Assembly: GCA_027065825.1 (NCBI GenBank)
Contig: JAMONM010000083.1
Span: forward strand, 1-32,519
Length of the DNA: 32,519 bases
Direction of reading: 5' to 3'
Origin: Campylobacterales bacterium
GTDB taxonomy: Bacteria > Campylobacterota > Campylobacteria > Campylobacterales > Nitratiruptoraceae
Position 1 is the first letter of the stretch. Each line of letters opens with the position of its first letter. The notes under the pieces were generated by a model. That model was given only the letters and a program-made list of their open reading frames with translations. It was not told the DNA's origin and did no database searches. This document shows, one piece after another, positions 16,701-24,473 of this stretch. The translations under genes and the position numbers were made by a program.

Positions 16701-16798
16701 AGGCCGCCGAGAAGCAGCAGTATCATTAAAATGTTGGCGACGACGCTGTTTTCGATCATCCAGCCGATCGGGCTTTTTTTATCGAATCCGCATCTCAT
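13718..16798 (-). CDS. RND-family efflux pump, inner-membrane subunit
   Basis: A proton-driven export pump of 1026 residues, the usual size. It shows an N-terminal transmembrane helix, two large periplasmic loops and two sets of helices. The proton-relay aspartate pair is Asp403-Asp404 in GIVVDDAIVVGENIHRY. This is the pattern of the multidrug/lipophile (HAE) group; heavy-metal CusA-type pumps have a different motif here. The substrate is unknown. It is the last gene of the nine-gene operon and overlaps the adaptor gene by 4 bases. Position after the outer-membrane factor and adaptor genes shows a complete tripartite exporter. The link to the redox genes upstream suggests it exports a specific compound made, modified or released by them. 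Confidence 0.93.
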   Translation of the reverse strand: MRCGFDKKSPIGWMIENSVVANILMILLLLGGLAALFFVKQEVFPDYERDEVQIRVSYPQASPEDIEKAILMPIEEALNSIEGIKRYKGVAKEGSATVYVESFRGYDLTKLQNDIENAIFRIRTFPKEAEKPVITQRTYERTTVSLVIYGPVERIELYRYAKILKYKLLENPQISRVTFYGISPLQIAVEIDSKTLNRYGLNITDVSAKIAKESLDLPAGIVKTESGEIVLKLRQRGERPKEFEDLPVIETPLSKPLALGAVASIKSAFEDEDYFAFYNGLPAIRVEVKNPQSYSPIEISKIVERTIKESKTFLPPSISVETLYSGAKVYEERVKLLLKNAALGLVLVLITLSLFLEPRLAFWVMMGIPVSFLGSVLLFEPMDLSLSMISLFAFIIALGIVVDDAIVVGENIHRYKELGCPPKAAAYIGAKEMAVPISFSILTNIIAFMPILFIPGVTGKIFEAIPLVVTAVFTISWLESLFILPSHLAQLPKIREKDSFQKRFSKSFRWWIRTKFAGFLKLCLRHRYATLTLFLSLFVATLSFALSGRMGMQLFPDTESDYARAFIRFPTGTDVNVTKKGVQILINSALKLKESIPRGDELIRGVYARVGRSGPEYAEVRVYLADPDIRKEIMSTLEFGRKWREATPKIEGAVTVQFFSSASVGAHGTPISVELSHFDEKVLKKAALEVAKALEEYPNVFNIDPGFQKGKKEISFTLKPAAYRLGLDARKIAQEIRGRFYGSEAARIIVESDEVKILAKLPLEERRDLSTFEKGYIVVEGKSVPISSLIETKISTTPAEIIRKDGKRIINVEADIRPRSRALEVLNDLESTTLNELVKKYPGLSYTFEGRQTQIRENVSSLKYGFLFSLIAIYVLLAIPFKSYFQPLIVMSAIPFGIIGAILGHLLMGYSMSLISLFGMIALCGIVINDSLIMLKFANEYKKRFGFSAFKVATQAALSRFRPVFLTTLTTFVGLMPMIFETSRQARFLIPMAISLGFGILFATVITLILVPALYLIGEDIKKGLK

Positions 16799-17889
16799 CT
16801 GTCACTCTTTGCAGGCGCTATTTTCATTCCCTCGTACGCAGCGGGGGGAACCGAGGGGACGAAATCGATCGAATCGCGATCAGTTTTTGCGTAAACGTAA
16901 TCTTTAAAGCTCCAAAGCGGTTCGATTTTCACCTTTTTCAGTCTGTTTTTTTGGACGGTCCATACCGTGTTATCAGCTCCTATGCCGCTTTTAGGTATTT
17001 TATAAACGTTTTTGACCGTTTTTCCCTCGATTTCTCCCCATCTAAAGTCGTTCAAAAATATATTCTCTGCCTCTTGCGCCAAAAATTTAACGTAAAGGAG
17101 TCTGCTCTTGTTTTCGAGCTCTTTCGAAAAGCCCAAAAGAGGGAATTTACTATCTTTGAATTTTAAATACGACTCTTTTGAGAGATACTCTATTTTTTCG
17201 GGATCGATAAGGGTTTTTAGAATCATTTTGTCGACTCTGTATCCTTTTAACAGGATTTTAGAAGCCGATACCACGTCGTTTTTAAACGTTAGGACTTCGC
17301 TCACTTTCATATCAAAAGGCGCAGTAATGGTGCATCTTTTAATGTTCAATTCGGCCCTTTTAAGAGCCGCTTTTGCGGCTTCTAGATTTTTTTCGGCCTC
17401 TTTTAGATAGGGCTTTCTCAAAAGAAAGTCTTTTTGCGATTCCGTAAGGGGTCTATTTAGGATCTGCAGCTCCTTTTTCGCGCGCTCGCTCTTTTTACGC
17501 TCTTGCAAAAGAGCGGTTTCGGCCTGGGCGACTTTGGCTCTGGCCTCTATCAGATCGAGTTCGAAATCGGATCTATCCAGTTTTATTAAAATTTCGTTCT
17601 TTTTGATCGTTTCGTAAGTGAATATTTTGGGATTCAACCACTCCACCGAGGAGGAGACTCTCGGTTTCAATTCCGCGGTTTCGTACGGCTCAATGAGGAA
17701 ATATACCTCTTCTTTGAATCTGTACTCTTTCGGATAGAGCGTTACGAAATCTATTTTCGGGACTCTTTTTTTGTGGTGGGTTTTATGCATTTTGGGTTTA
17801 TGGGTTAGCCACTGATATGAGATATATATAGACCAGAGCGCACTCATAGCTATTAAAAGATAGAGTAATAATTTGAACGCTCTTTTCAT
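16795..17889 (-). CDS. Periplasmic adaptor (membrane fusion) protein of the RND pump
   Basis: Connects the RND pump to its outer-membrane channel. The ATG at 17889 (MKRAFKLLL) is chosen because it overlaps the preceding stop as ATGA, like the neighbouring junctions; a start six codons earlier is also open. A membrane helix (residues ~5-22) is followed by a lipoyl/hairpin part with a coiled coil rich in Ala, Glu and Lys (~110-190) and then beta domains. It is divergent: I see no strong AcrA-like signature, and the call rests on layout, coiled coil and neighbours. At 364 residues the length is normal. The basic HKTHHKKR stretch just after the membrane helix is unusual. Confidence 0.82.
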   Translation of the reverse strand: MKRAFKLLLYLLIAMSALWSIYISYQWLTHKPKMHKTHHKKRVPKIDFVTLYPKEYRFKEEVYFLIEPYETAELKPRVSSSVEWLNPKIFTYETIKKNEILIKLDRSDFELDLIEARAKVAQAETALLQERKKSERAKKELQILNRPLTESQKDFLLRKPYLKEAEKNLEAAKAALKRAELNIKRCTITAPFDMKVSEVLTFKNDVVSASKILLKGYRVDKMILKTLIDPEKIEYLSKESYLKFKDSKFPLLGFSKELENKSRLLYVKFLAQEAENIFLNDFRWGEIEGKTVKNVYKIPKSGIGADNTVWTVQKNRLKKVKIEPLWSFKDYVYAKTDRDSIDFVPSVPPAAYEGMKIAPAKSDR

Positions 17890-19196
17890 TTTTCGATCCT
17901 TTCCCATCCTGCCGTGGTTTTTAAATAGTAATCGGCGATATATTCCATCAAGAGTTTTTTCGTTTCGAGTAGATCTATGCGGTCCTCTAAAAGTTCTATC
18001 TCGTAATCTACGAACTCTATCGGAGTCTTTTCCAGCGACAACATATATTCGTAGCCGCTTTGAGCCCTTTTTTCGTCGTTAACGATTTTTGATTCAATGT
18101 AGGCCACTCTTTTTTGTTGGTAATCTACTCTCTTTTTGCTTTCGACGGCGTCGTTGAGTGCTTTTAAAAGAGCGTCTCTATAAAGATATAGCGCCTCCAT
18201 GGTTTTATTGTAGGAGAGATCGCGTTGGGCTTTTATGCCGCCGCCATCATATAGTGTACTCGATGCCGAAGCACTCAGGGATAAAAACCACTCTTTCAAC
18301 AGGTTGGACAAAGATAGCGCGTCATAGGACAATAGAGCCGAGATCTCGATAGAGGGCAGCCTCAGTTTCGTGGAGAATTCGTAGTCGCTTTCATATTTTT
18401 TTACCCGGTAAAAAAAGGCCTCCAGATCGGGTCTGTTTTTTAGATCCTCTATTGAAATTTCGGGCAGTTTTTTGGGTGTTCGCGACTCCGTGCACTCCAA
18501 TGAGGGAGCTTTTTTTTCTTTGGAGATTAGGTAGAGTATCGATCTTTCGTATGTTTGTGCCAGTAGACGGCTCTTTTTGATCTCATATTCAACCGATTCG
18601 ATTTTCGATTTGGCCTGCAGCAGTTCCGGAAGGCTCTTTTCGTTGCTGAGGAGTCTGTGTCGGATTATTTCGGCTCTTTTTTTCAGCAGAGTCAGTTTTT
18701 TATTTAGCAGAGTCAGTTTTTCTCTTTCGGCGCAGTATGAGTGGTAACTGTTTGCCAAATCGACGCTCAGTTCTATTTTGACCGCCTGATTTTGAGTCGC
18801 CGTTTCATAGGAGGCGAACGTTGCCGAATCGACTCTGTTTCTGTTTTTTTTGAATATATCGGGATCGTAATAGAGCGAAAACCGCAAAGATTCGCTGCGG
18901 TATGAGGGTTCTCCCTCCGATTTTTCGACCCCTTTCGAGGCTCTAGCCTCGAGATTCGGCGAAAGCTTTGAGAGAGCTTCTAGTTTTAGGGCCAATGACT
19001 GTTTAAGTCTGTATCTAAGAGAGCGAATTTTCCAGTTGTCGTTCAAAGCTGTTTGTATCAGGGAGGTTAGCTCTTTGTTTTCATAAATTTCCCACCACCG
19101 TTCAACTTGTTTTTCCGGCAAGGAGTCCCGCAGAGGTATATCCTTTACAGAACATCCGGAGAGAATCGCGATTATGAGGAGCGTTAATATCCTCAT
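17886..19196 (-). CDS. Outer-membrane efflux lipoprotein (TolC/NodT-like factor)
   Basis: Outer-membrane channel of the tripartite exporter. The first residues form a lipoprotein signal with lipobox LSGC, so Cys15 would carry the lipid. The mature part begins with a W-W-E-I-Y-E-N-KEL pattern typical of NodT-type factors and continues with long amphipathic helices in two repeats. It is 436 residues long, in the usual range. The ATG overlaps the preceding activase stop by 4 bases, and the adaptor gene overlaps its end in the same way. It is one of three exporter genes at the 3' end of the long operon, so its partner pump is the one encoded here, though such channels can serve several pumps. Confidence 0.85.
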   Translation of the reverse strand: MRILTLLIIAILSGCSVKDIPLRDSLPEKQVERWWEIYENKELTSLIQTALNDNWKIRSLRYRLKQSLALKLEALSKLSPNLEARASKGVEKSEGEPSYRSESLRFSLYYDPDIFKKNRNRVDSATFASYETATQNQAVKIELSVDLANSYHSYCAEREKLTLLNKKLTLLKKRAEIIRHRLLSNEKSLPELLQAKSKIESVEYEIKKSRLLAQTYERSILYLISKEKKAPSLECTESRTPKKLPEISIEDLKNRPDLEAFFYRVKKYESDYEFSTKLRLPSIEISALLSYDALSLSNLLKEWFLSLSASASSTLYDGGGIKAQRDLSYNKTMEALYLYRDALLKALNDAVESKKRVDYQQKRVAYIESKIVNDEKRAQSGYEYMLSLEKTPIEFVDYEIELLEDRIDLLETKKLLMEYIADYYLKTTAGWERIEK

Positions 19197-19990
19197 AACT
19201 CTTCATAGGCCTCTTTTGCTATAAGAGCCGCCCCTAGAGCGGTAGTGGTCTGAGGATTGTCCGCCACGGCGATTTTTGTGGATAGCTCCTCCTCCAAAGC
19301 CGCCACCAGTCCTCTGTTTAACGCCGGTCCGCCGTCGAAATACACGACCTCCTTTAGCCCTACCCGTTTTATCAGTTTGGCGACTCTTCTGGCGATGGAG
19401 TAATGTATTGCTGCCACTATATCCTCTTTTTTATGCTCGTTGCCCAACAGTGTGATTATCTCCGATTCCGCGAATACGGCGCAGGTGCTGTTTATCGTCA
19501 ATACGGTATCTCCTGATGCGAAATGGTATTTGGCCAACTCGTCCACGCCTATTTCCAGCTTCGCAGCCGCCACGTCGAGAAATTTTCCCGTTCCCGCTGC
19601 GCATCTGTCGTTCATGGCGAAATTCGTTACGTTTCCCTCTTCGTCGAGGGAGATCGCTTTGGAATCCTGTCCGCCTAGATTTATTATTGTCCTTATGATA
19701 CCAAATTTTTCGCCTGCTTTTCGCGCTCCTACGGCGTTGGCGGTAATTTCGCTGATGGTTTCGTCCGCCTCTTTGTACAGCTTTCTGCCGTATCCTGTAG
19801 CTACGGTATAGCTGATGTCTTCGAATGTTAGGTTTACCGATTGTAGGAGTCTTTCGAGGCTCTCTTTTGCGTATTTGTAAAACATGCTGCCGCTTGCCGA
19901 GACGCTTTGGGCGACTATATTTTCATCTTTGTCTACTATAACGATTTTTATGGCTGTAGAACCGATATCGATTCCTGCGAAAAAGCTCAT
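19193..19990 (-). CDS. ATP-dependent activator of double-cubane/2-hydroxyacyl-CoA dehydratase type (HgdC/YjiL family)
   Basis: An ASKHA-fold ATPase that, in this family, holds one [4Fe-4S] cluster between two subunits and pushes electrons into a partner iron-sulfur protein by ATP hydrolysis. The start at 19990 is set by an ATGA overlap with the upstream partner gene; a frame opening at 20158 lies within that gene and is not used. Nucleotide-site motifs are GIDIGSTAIK (6-15), NLGGQDSK (104-111) and FDGGPALN. The cluster ligands are expected at Cys130 (NDRCAAGTGKF) and Cys170 (NSTCAVFAESE). At 265 residues it is normal for the single-domain activators. The upstream gene encodes the matching HgdB/YjiM-like protein. 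Confidence 0.92.
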   Translation of the reverse strand: MSFFAGIDIGSTAIKIVIVDKDENIVAQSVSASGSMFYKYAKESLERLLQSVNLTFEDISYTVATGYGRKLYKEADETISEITANAVGARKAGEKFGIIRTIINLGGQDSKAISLDEEGNVTNFAMNDRCAAGTGKFLDVAAAKLEIGVDELAKYHFASGDTVLTINSTCAVFAESEIITLLGNEHKKEDIVAAIHYSIARRVAKLIKRVGLKEVVYFDGGPALNRGLVAALEEELSTKIAVADNPQTTTALGAALIAKEAYEEL

Positions 19991-21258
19991 TTTTTCTTTC
20001 TCCTTCTCGCTTTTAGAGATTCTACGAAGGCTTCCACTCTGGTCAACAGCTGTCCCCCTTGGGCCGGGCTGTAGTCCGATTCGATGTATAGTACCGGAAT
20101 TCCCTCTTTGCCCAGCGCTTCCATTACACTGTGTCTTTCCATTTCGTATACCTGACATCCGGCGAAGGACTGGTAAACCACGCCGTCAACTTTATAAGTT
20201 GCTATTAGATCTTTGATTCTTCTGATTCTGTCCTCGTTTCTGGTAAATATCGGACAGGTGCATCCCTTTAGGTATCTATCGGCGACCGCGTCCACCATAT
20301 CGTATAAAAACCATTCGTCCACGCTGACGAAATCGTTTAGCAGTCGATTTGAGGAGCATGTTTCGTCGGCAACTATGATTGCATCGCTCTGCTCTATCAT
20401 CATGGGAAGCTTTAGATTCGGAAAAATCGGAGGAGATCCGGTATATAGTATTCTGGGGGATCTTTTTCCGCATGAGGAGAGGTTTCGGTTCGCTCTTGAG
20501 TCTACTTCTTTGAGCACCTCTTTTGCAGCTTCGGTCCATCTCTCGAGGTCGTCGAAAAAGAAAGCGTTTGTCATTAAAAAGATTTCGCTTCCGCTGATAG
20601 GGACATTTTGTAACGTTCTGTAACCGTTTATCTCGTGATAGACTTTTTGAGCCTCTCTAATTTTTTTGATCGACTCTTTTAAATCTGATCTTTTGAGTTT
20701 TACTCCCATCAGTTTTTGCAGCTCTTTTGCGAATCTTCTGACGCTGGCTCTCCAGTATCTGCGGCTCTCTTCGCTCTCCTTTACTCTGGGAAACTCCATA
20801 TGGTACATTTGATATCCCATCTCTTCGGCCAGCGAGATCGCCTTGGTTTTTTGGTCGCATGTGGTGGGATGGACGATCAAAGAGAGGTTTTTTTCGTAAG
20901 GGGACTCGAAATTGCTCAGCATACCTAGGGTGGCTTTTACCAAAGAGCAGGATTTTGCGGGCATAAAATCGGAGCCTTTTTGCTCCATGACGTAAAACCC
21001 GTTACAGAGCCTAACCGGAACGGCTCCTAGAGCTCTGATTATCTCTTCGGGAACCTGGATACACATGGTTCCGATCAGAGGGGCCGCGGTAGAGAGTCTA
21101 TTTTTTTTGCAGTAGATATCCTCGTAGAGGTTTAGAAAATACTCCATCGACTCCAGAGGCGATTTAAGATCGAATCTAAACGCATCGATCACTTTTTGGG
21201 CTTCCGCGGCCTCGTATCTGGCGATTTTGGTTTTTTGAACTCTGTTTTTATCTATCAT
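19987..21258 (-). CDS. Double-cubane cluster-type protein, HgdB/YjiM-like (2-hydroxyacyl-CoA dehydratase family)
   Basis: A cytoplasmic iron-sulfur protein of the HgdB/BcrB family. With 423 residues, a single subunit, and no dehydratase partner subunit gene nearby, it fits the double-cubane cluster proteins (E. coli YjiM type), which with an activator reduce small molecules such as acetylene or azide in the characterised Carboxydothermus case. Candidate cluster cysteines are Cys66 (GTMC), Cys104 (AKSC), Cys134 (TTC), Cys301 (DETC), Cys335 (GCTC) and Cys368 (AGC), three in each half, as expected for a double cubane. Its start overlaps the stop of the polyferredoxin gene by 11 bases and it overlaps the activator by 4. 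No acyl-CoA metabolism genes lie near it. The natural substrate is unknown. Confidence 0.88.
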   Translation of the reverse strand: MIDKNRVQKTKIARYEAAEAQKVIDAFRFDLKSPLESMEYFLNLYEDIYCKKNRLSTAAPLIGTMCIQVPEEIIRALGAVPVRLCNGFYVMEQKGSDFMPAKSCSLVKATLGMLSNFESPYEKNLSLIVHPTTCDQKTKAISLAEEMGYQMYHMEFPRVKESEESRRYWRASVRRFAKELQKLMGVKLKRSDLKESIKKIREAQKVYHEINGYRTLQNVPISGSEIFLMTNAFFFDDLERWTEAAKEVLKEVDSRANRNLSSCGKRSPRILYTGSPPIFPNLKLPMMIEQSDAIIVADETCSSNRLLNDFVSVDEWFLYDMVDAVADRYLKGCTCPIFTRNEDRIRRIKDLIATYKVDGVVYQSFAGCQVYEMERHSVMEALGKEGIPVLYIESDYSPAQGGQLLTRVEAFVESLKARRRKKK

Positions 21259-22213
21259 TCTCTTTGTCCATCCTTTCTATAAACCCCTCTTTGGTGGATC
21301 TGAACACGGTCCATTTTAACAGATCCACCCTCAGTGCATCCTCTTCGGGGCAGGAGGCTACGCATTTTAGACAGAATATGCAGTCGTCTCTGAGAATGTT
21401 TTCGCTGTTTACGTCGTCGGCTATATCTTTGATCTGCATGTCGCATACTCTGTAGCAGTCTCCGCATTTTGTGCATCTTTCGCCGTTTTTTTTGAGTTTC
21501 AGTATCGCCGCGGGACTGAAAATATAATGCATCGCGCTCATCGGACAGAAAAAGCAGAAAAACCTCTTTTTAAAAAAGGATCCGATTAAAAAAAGCGCGC
21601 TGAAGGCTACTCCGAAAAAGGTCAAAAAGAGAGCCGTCGCGCTGGAGAAATCCAAAAACCACTGGGAGAAGTCGCCGACGAACATTGGGGTTATGAGTCT
21701 ACCGGGACACATTTTGCAAAATGCCGCTCTCCACTCTCCGTCGAGAAGTCCCACTCCTATAAACAGAGGCATTACGACTACGACGGCTAAAAATATATAT
21801 TTTATTTTGCTGAGGGCCTTGAACTGCTCTTCTTTGTAGGTTCCGTATGGTATTTTGAAAAATTTTCTAAGGGAGGTCAGCCAGTCCTGTACGGTTCCGA
21901 GAGGGCAGAAATATCCGCACCAGGCTTTGTTGAATATCACAAACCAGGCCAGAAATATCAAAAACCCGGTAAGTACTCCCAGGCTTTCGGCGCTAAAGAG
22001 TCTATCCCAGGGTCTTGCCAGCTGATGCTGCAGGGGCATAAAATAGCACATTCCGCCGTGTTCGCGATTGTAGCCGCAGGAAAATATGGGCAGCTCCCTG
22101 CCTAGATCGATAGCGAGATATCCTCCGTAGACAAAGAGTGCAAAAGCAACCAGTTGTATGAGGAACCTATATTTTCTCAGATCGATTCTGTCTAGAGCTT
22201 TTTTAATCTTCAT
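21248..22213 (-). CDS. NapH/CcoG-like membrane polyferredoxin
   Basis: Inner-membrane iron-sulfur protein of 321 residues with about five hydrophobic helices. It carries three membrane-edge C-X2/3-C-P motifs (C99-X3-C103-P, C166-X2-C169-P, C220-X2-C223-P) and two C-terminal [4Fe-4S] ferredoxin motifs (C247-C250-C253-C257 and C278-C281-C284-C288). Two further cysteines (Cys46, Cys56, in a loop with SCGYNREHGGMC) probably face the periplasm. NapH moves electrons from quinol, and CcoG has been described as a copper(II) reductase, so transfer between quinol, a metal or the cytoplasmic double-cubane protein is possible. It overlaps both neighbours by 11 bases. The direction of electron flow cannot be told from sequence. 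Confidence 0.9.
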   Translation of the reverse strand: MKIKKALDRIDLRKYRFLIQLVAFALFVYGGYLAIDLGRELPIFSCGYNREHGGMCYFMPLQHQLARPWDRLFSAESLGVLTGFLIFLAWFVIFNKAWCGYFCPLGTVQDWLTSLRKFFKIPYGTYKEEQFKALSKIKYIFLAVVVVMPLFIGVGLLDGEWRAAFCKMCPGRLITPMFVGDFSQWFLDFSSATALFLTFFGVAFSALFLIGSFFKKRFFCFFCPMSAMHYIFSPAAILKLKKNGERCTKCGDCYRVCDMQIKDIADDVNSENILRDDCIFCLKCVASCPEEDALRVDLLKWTVFRSTKEGFIERMDKENDR

Positions 22214-24455
22214 CGAATGTCACCTCTTTGTGATCGGCTTTGGATTTTCTGTATAGTACCACCACTATCCCGACTCCAATCAGTATCAAAATAGTGGCCA
22301 TTATGGCGTAGGCCGTGGACTCGTATTCGTTTCTGTGGGGAGAGAAGGCTCCAAAATATGTGGTTGTTACCATTTTGTCCCCTATGTTTTCGCTAACAGA
22401 GACTATAAATTTTTCGCGGTATCTTTTGTTGAATTTATCTTTGGGCGGAAAGTAGTCTCTGATTAGTCTGAAAGTAACTTTTCCATTTTCGTCAGTAAGC
22501 GATCTTTTTTGCCAACCGAACTCAGTTTGAAAGGTTACCGGAACTCCCGCGAGCGGTTTTTGGTTTTTCAGAATCAAAAAGGTCACCTTTTGCGAGGTTC
22601 TGAGTCTGGAGTAGAAGTTTTCGTTCTCGTTTCTGAGTCTCAAAATATCCAAAACTATATTTTTTGGAGCCACCGGGGCCATTTTTTCTTTGTCGTATTC
22701 GGTGTGGGAGGAGTGGTCGAATCTTTTGTATTCGGTTTTGGCAATTTTTAGCCATCCGTTGTTTTCGGCTATAAAATATACGGTATAGTATCCGCTTTTA
22801 GGTACCTCAAAAGAGGTCTGCAGGCATCTTTTTTTTCTTTTTTCGAGTCTTTTTTGCTCCTTTTTGTAATCTATCAGTAAAAATTCGCCATCTCCTTTTA
22901 GACATTTGGGATTAGAGAGCTCTCCTCCCATGGCTTTTACTCTCATAAGAGGAGGGCCGTTTTTTTGTCTTGCGGGTCTGTAAGCTCTTTGTAGCCATAT
23001 GGTTTTTGCCTTTTGTATATCGATCGCCTCCACTTTGTTTCGGTGGGAATGGGTTTGATGCTGATGGTGGGCTCGCGGCTTTCTGCCGTAGGTCTCTATT
23101 ACGTAATCTCTGTATAGGGTGACTCCTACGAAGAAAATTATCAAAGAAGCCGCAAAGGGATAGGCTATTATCTTTTTTAGCTTCTGAGCTTCGATCAGGG
23201 CGAATCTTTTATATAGAATATAGAGCGCCCATATGATTCCGATCCATTTAAAAGCGTCGAAAATCTGAAGCCACCGTTCGCCTCTGGAGGCGAGAGGCTC
23301 CACGTCGATATAGATTCCGAACCCCCACGCTATTCCCTCTACGATACGTTCGTAGTTTCTGACAATAAAAAACTCTAGAGCGTGGCCCAAGGATGACATA
23401 ATAAACAGTGGAGCGAAAGCGTAGCCGAGGGTCTCGAAGGTCTCTTTGAACGTTCTGTTTAAAATTTTTGAAGCTATCGTCATACCTAGCAAAGCCGCGG
23501 CTACGCTAAAGAGCAGAGCGTAAACAAAGGTAAAGAGTCCGGCAAGATCGACGGATGTTTTTCCGATTAGAGACTCAACCGCCTGGGCGGTTTGATTCCA
23601 TATGAACTGATCGGCTATATTGCTCCTGTTTAGTCCGTGGTGAAAAGCCATCGATATGGGAATTGAGGCCAAAATCAAGATGTAGGTCCATATTTCGGCT
23701 CTTAGGGGTTTGAACTTTTTATAAAGCGAAAAGCCCGGTTTTACGGTTTTGAATCTGACCGCTTCGCAACTGTGGGTACACTCCATACAGAGCGTACAGT
23801 CTTGCATGGAGTTTTTCTTTTGGAAGTTAAACGGGGATAGACCGTACGGACAACTTTTTGCGCATTCGAATCCTTTACAGCTTTTACAAGCCTCGGAATA
23901 GGTGTCGAACCAGGTAAATGAGAGTTTGGAATAGGCCCTAAGAGCCGTTCCGATAGGACAAATATATTTGCAGTAGGCCATATCTTTGTAAAGAAAATAG
24001 AATATAAACGCGATTACTGTCATAACGGCAAACAGTACGGCGCTACCCAGAGGCGTTCTGTAAACGCCCTCGAAAGCGTAGTGGACGCCCCACCATCCGA
24101 AAACCAGCAAGAAAATCCCTATATATCTGTTCGCCAGAAAGCCCGGGATTTTCTTTTTGAGCCCTATCATCGTTATATATTTTCCCAAAAAACCGTGAGG
24201 ACAGATTCCGCAAAAGATTCTGCCGAAGGTAGGGAGGGTAACCACTATAAAAAGAGGCCAAAAAAGACCCCAAAATAGAGCCGTGGTGAATATGTTCTCT
24301 TTTGATGGATGTGCAAACCCCATATATATGGCGTAAAAAAATAGCGCCGTCGTCGCTACTCTAACGAAAAGAAGAAAAGTTTTGTTCTTAAATATAAAAT
24401 TAAAAAGCGGATTTTTAAAAAGATCTGATGCCGCTCTTTTGATCGTTTTGACCAT
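22203..24455 (-). CDS. Large NosR/NapH-like polyferredoxin with periplasmic C-terminal domain
   Basis: A 750-residue inner-membrane protein. The first half has several helices with C82-X2-C85-P and C162-X3-C166-P motifs, then two [4Fe-4S] motifs at C190-C193-C198-C202 and C220-C223-C226-C230. More helices follow (~255-450). A histidine-rich stretch, HHQHQTHSH (463-471), follows the last of these helices, then a region of ~230 residues that includes a beta-sandwich-like part (TFLILKNQKPLAGVPVTFQT...TDENGKVTF) resembling DUF4198 or carboxypeptidase-regulatory domains, and a final helix (~715-735). The C-terminal domain is probably periplasmic and may bind a metal. It likely passes electrons between the quinol pool and a periplasmic or cytoplasmic partner. 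An AAAAGGACGGGGA site precedes the ATG. Confidence 0.85.
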   Translation of the reverse strand: MVKTIKRAASDLFKNPLFNFIFKNKTFLLFVRVATTALFFYAIYMGFAHPSKENIFTTALFWGLFWPLFIVVTLPTFGRIFCGICPHGFLGKYITMIGLKKKIPGFLANRYIGIFLLVFGWWGVHYAFEGVYRTPLGSAVLFAVMTVIAFIFYFLYKDMAYCKYICPIGTALRAYSKLSFTWFDTYSEACKSCKGFECAKSCPYGLSPFNFQKKNSMQDCTLCMECTHSCEAVRFKTVKPGFSLYKKFKPLRAEIWTYILILASIPISMAFHHGLNRSNIADQFIWNQTAQAVESLIGKTSVDLAGLFTFVYALLFSVAAALLGMTIASKILNRTFKETFETLGYAFAPLFIMSSLGHALEFFIVRNYERIVEGIAWGFGIYIDVEPLASRGERWLQIFDAFKWIGIIWALYILYKRFALIEAQKLKKIIAYPFAASLIIFFVGVTLYRDYVIETYGRKPRAHHQHQTHSHRNKVEAIDIQKAKTIWLQRAYRPARQKNGPPLMRVKAMGGELSNPKCLKGDGEFLLIDYKKEQKRLEKRKKRCLQTSFEVPKSGYYTVYFIAENNGWLKIAKTEYKRFDHSSHTEYDKEKMAPVAPKNIVLDILRLRNENENFYSRLRTSQKVTFLILKNQKPLAGVPVTFQTEFGWQKRSLTDENGKVTFRLIRDYFPPKDKFNKRYREKFIVSVSENIGDKMVTTTYFGAFSPHRNEYESTAYAIMATILILIGVGIVVVLYRKSKADHKEVTFDED

Positions 24456-24473
24456 TCCCCGTCCTTTTATGGT

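Noticed and set aside
13718-16798. CusA-type heavy-metal exporter
   Set aside because: The proton-relay region has the DD pair and flanks of the multidrug/lipophile group, and the pump lacks the features I expect of CusA. A metal-ligand complex as substrate is still possible.
19991-20158. Longer N-terminus for the activator ATPase
   Set aside because: The extra 56 residues lie within the partner gene in another frame and look like non-coding translation. The ATGA overlap gives a start directly before GIDIGST.
19193-21258. Nitrogenase-like or nitrogen-acquisition role because of nearby amt and nas genes
   Set aside because: The operon converges on amt2, is separated by a terminator, and lacks the nitrogen palindrome. 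Adjacency alone does not support it.
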